From the NCBI RefSeq assembly GCF_900115865.1, contig NZ_FOXY01000002.1:310001-374000 (forward strand): a DNA stretch of 64,000 nucleotides, given 5' to 3'. A program made the position numbers and the translations under genes. Position 1 is the stretch's first letter, and every line of letters starts with the position of its first letter. Source of the DNA: Donghicola eburneus. Lineage in GTDB: Bacteria; Pseudomonadota; Alphaproteobacteria; Rhodobacterales; Rhodobacteraceae. The notes below the pieces were generated by a model. That model had not been told where the DNA came from, searched no databases, and saw only the letters and a program-made list of their open reading frames with translations. Positions 63,720 to 64,000 of the stretch are shown here, one piece after another.

Positions 63720-64000
63720 ATGAAACACAGAGCCCTATGCCGGATCGGTGCTGCGGCCCTCTTGTGTGTATTAGGGACAGCACCCTCCGCCCTTCCTTTT
63801 TGGGCCCATCAACGGGTCCAGTTATTCGCGACCTGTGCGGGTCGTTACGAAGCCATGTCATTGGATCATCGCGAGATGGACCGAGGCAAACGCAGCGCCA
63901 TGCGCAATCAGGTCGAAGGGTTCCAATCCCTTGTCGATGCTCTTCTGCCGGACGCACTGGCCGAGGAGATGCCGGAAAACATGCCCGTGAAGTGGAAGGC
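63720..64000 (+). CDS. Secreted hypothetical protein (cut by right edge)
   Basis: The first 93 residues are in the window. A signal peptide (MKHRALCRIGAAALLCVLGT) is followed by HQRVQLFATCAGRYEAMSLD. The frame is open to the edge. Its place after cobS is where other Rhodobacterales have a small exported protein before cobT. Function unknown. Confidence 0.7.
   Translation, partial: MKHRALCRIGAAALLCVLGTAPSALPFWAHQRVQLFATCAGRYEAMSLDHREMDRGKRSAMRNQVEGFQSLVDALLPDALAEEMPENMPVKWK

Overview
The window looks like chromosomal DNA of a marine alphaproteobacterium of the Rhodobacteraceae (Roseobacter group). This rests on GC-rich coding DNA, a 5-aminolevulinate synthase very close to the Rhodobacter type, a TRAP dicarboxylate transporter with DctBD, the DUF2849 / sulfite reductase / APS reductase / DUF934 / ferredoxin reductase operon, DUF3422, and aerobic-type CobS. 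Apart from one AT-rich gene (59661-60479) it is ordinary core genome: I see no insertion sequence, prophage or CRISPR array.

Regions. 1-9.9 kb: truncated aminotransferase, envelope proteins (M48 protease, DsbA-like pair), then ispG with a RodZ-like gene, hemA under an FNR-type box, an M20 peptidase, idi and tspO. Isoprenoid and tetrapyrrole precursor genes therefore sit together. 10-14.5 kb: two identical tRNA-Asp genes, pirin, two overlapping membrane LytTR regulators, two tRNA-Val genes around a histidine phosphatase, and an HU-like gene. 14.6-22.8 kb: lon, an old yellow enzyme, tgt, a protease-like/RimK fusion, two Fe-S assembly genes, tpiA. 22.9-29.3 kb: the dctPQM TRAP operon and its two-component system dctBD, whose DctD has lost key sigma-54 activator motifs. 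29.4-36.1 kb: cytochrome P450, Lrp-type regulator, the sulfate assimilation operon, infC with an ATA start. 36.2-44.6 kb: an Ala/Glu-rich repeat protein, XdhC and a MoeA-like protein, a glycosyltransferase-like protein, DUF4112/PMP3, an amidohydrolase, YeeE/YedE, DUF3422. 44.7-54.3 kb: small genes near a second FNR-type box, pntAB, an ICMT-like gene, kynU, a methyltransferase, a class I amidotransferase, DUF1294, and a small membrane protein / photolyase / DUF2256 operon. 54.4-64 kb: pepN, an acyltransferase, gatB, an orphan RES-domain gene, DUF4177, BolA, a J-domain protein, cobS and a truncated secreted protein.

The most interesting signals are regulatory. Three promoters of the form GGAAC-N16/17-xGTT (general stress sigma factor type) lie before stress-like genes. 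Two dyads 32 bp apart lie before dctP next to a degenerate DctD. Two tRNA promoters share a 19-bp upstream element. A family of short dispersed repeats lies near gene ends. Three 11-bp direct repeats precede the RES gene. The RimK fusion and the cysteine-free DsbA paralogue are the most notable proteins. All homology calls come from reading the sequence; no database search was run.
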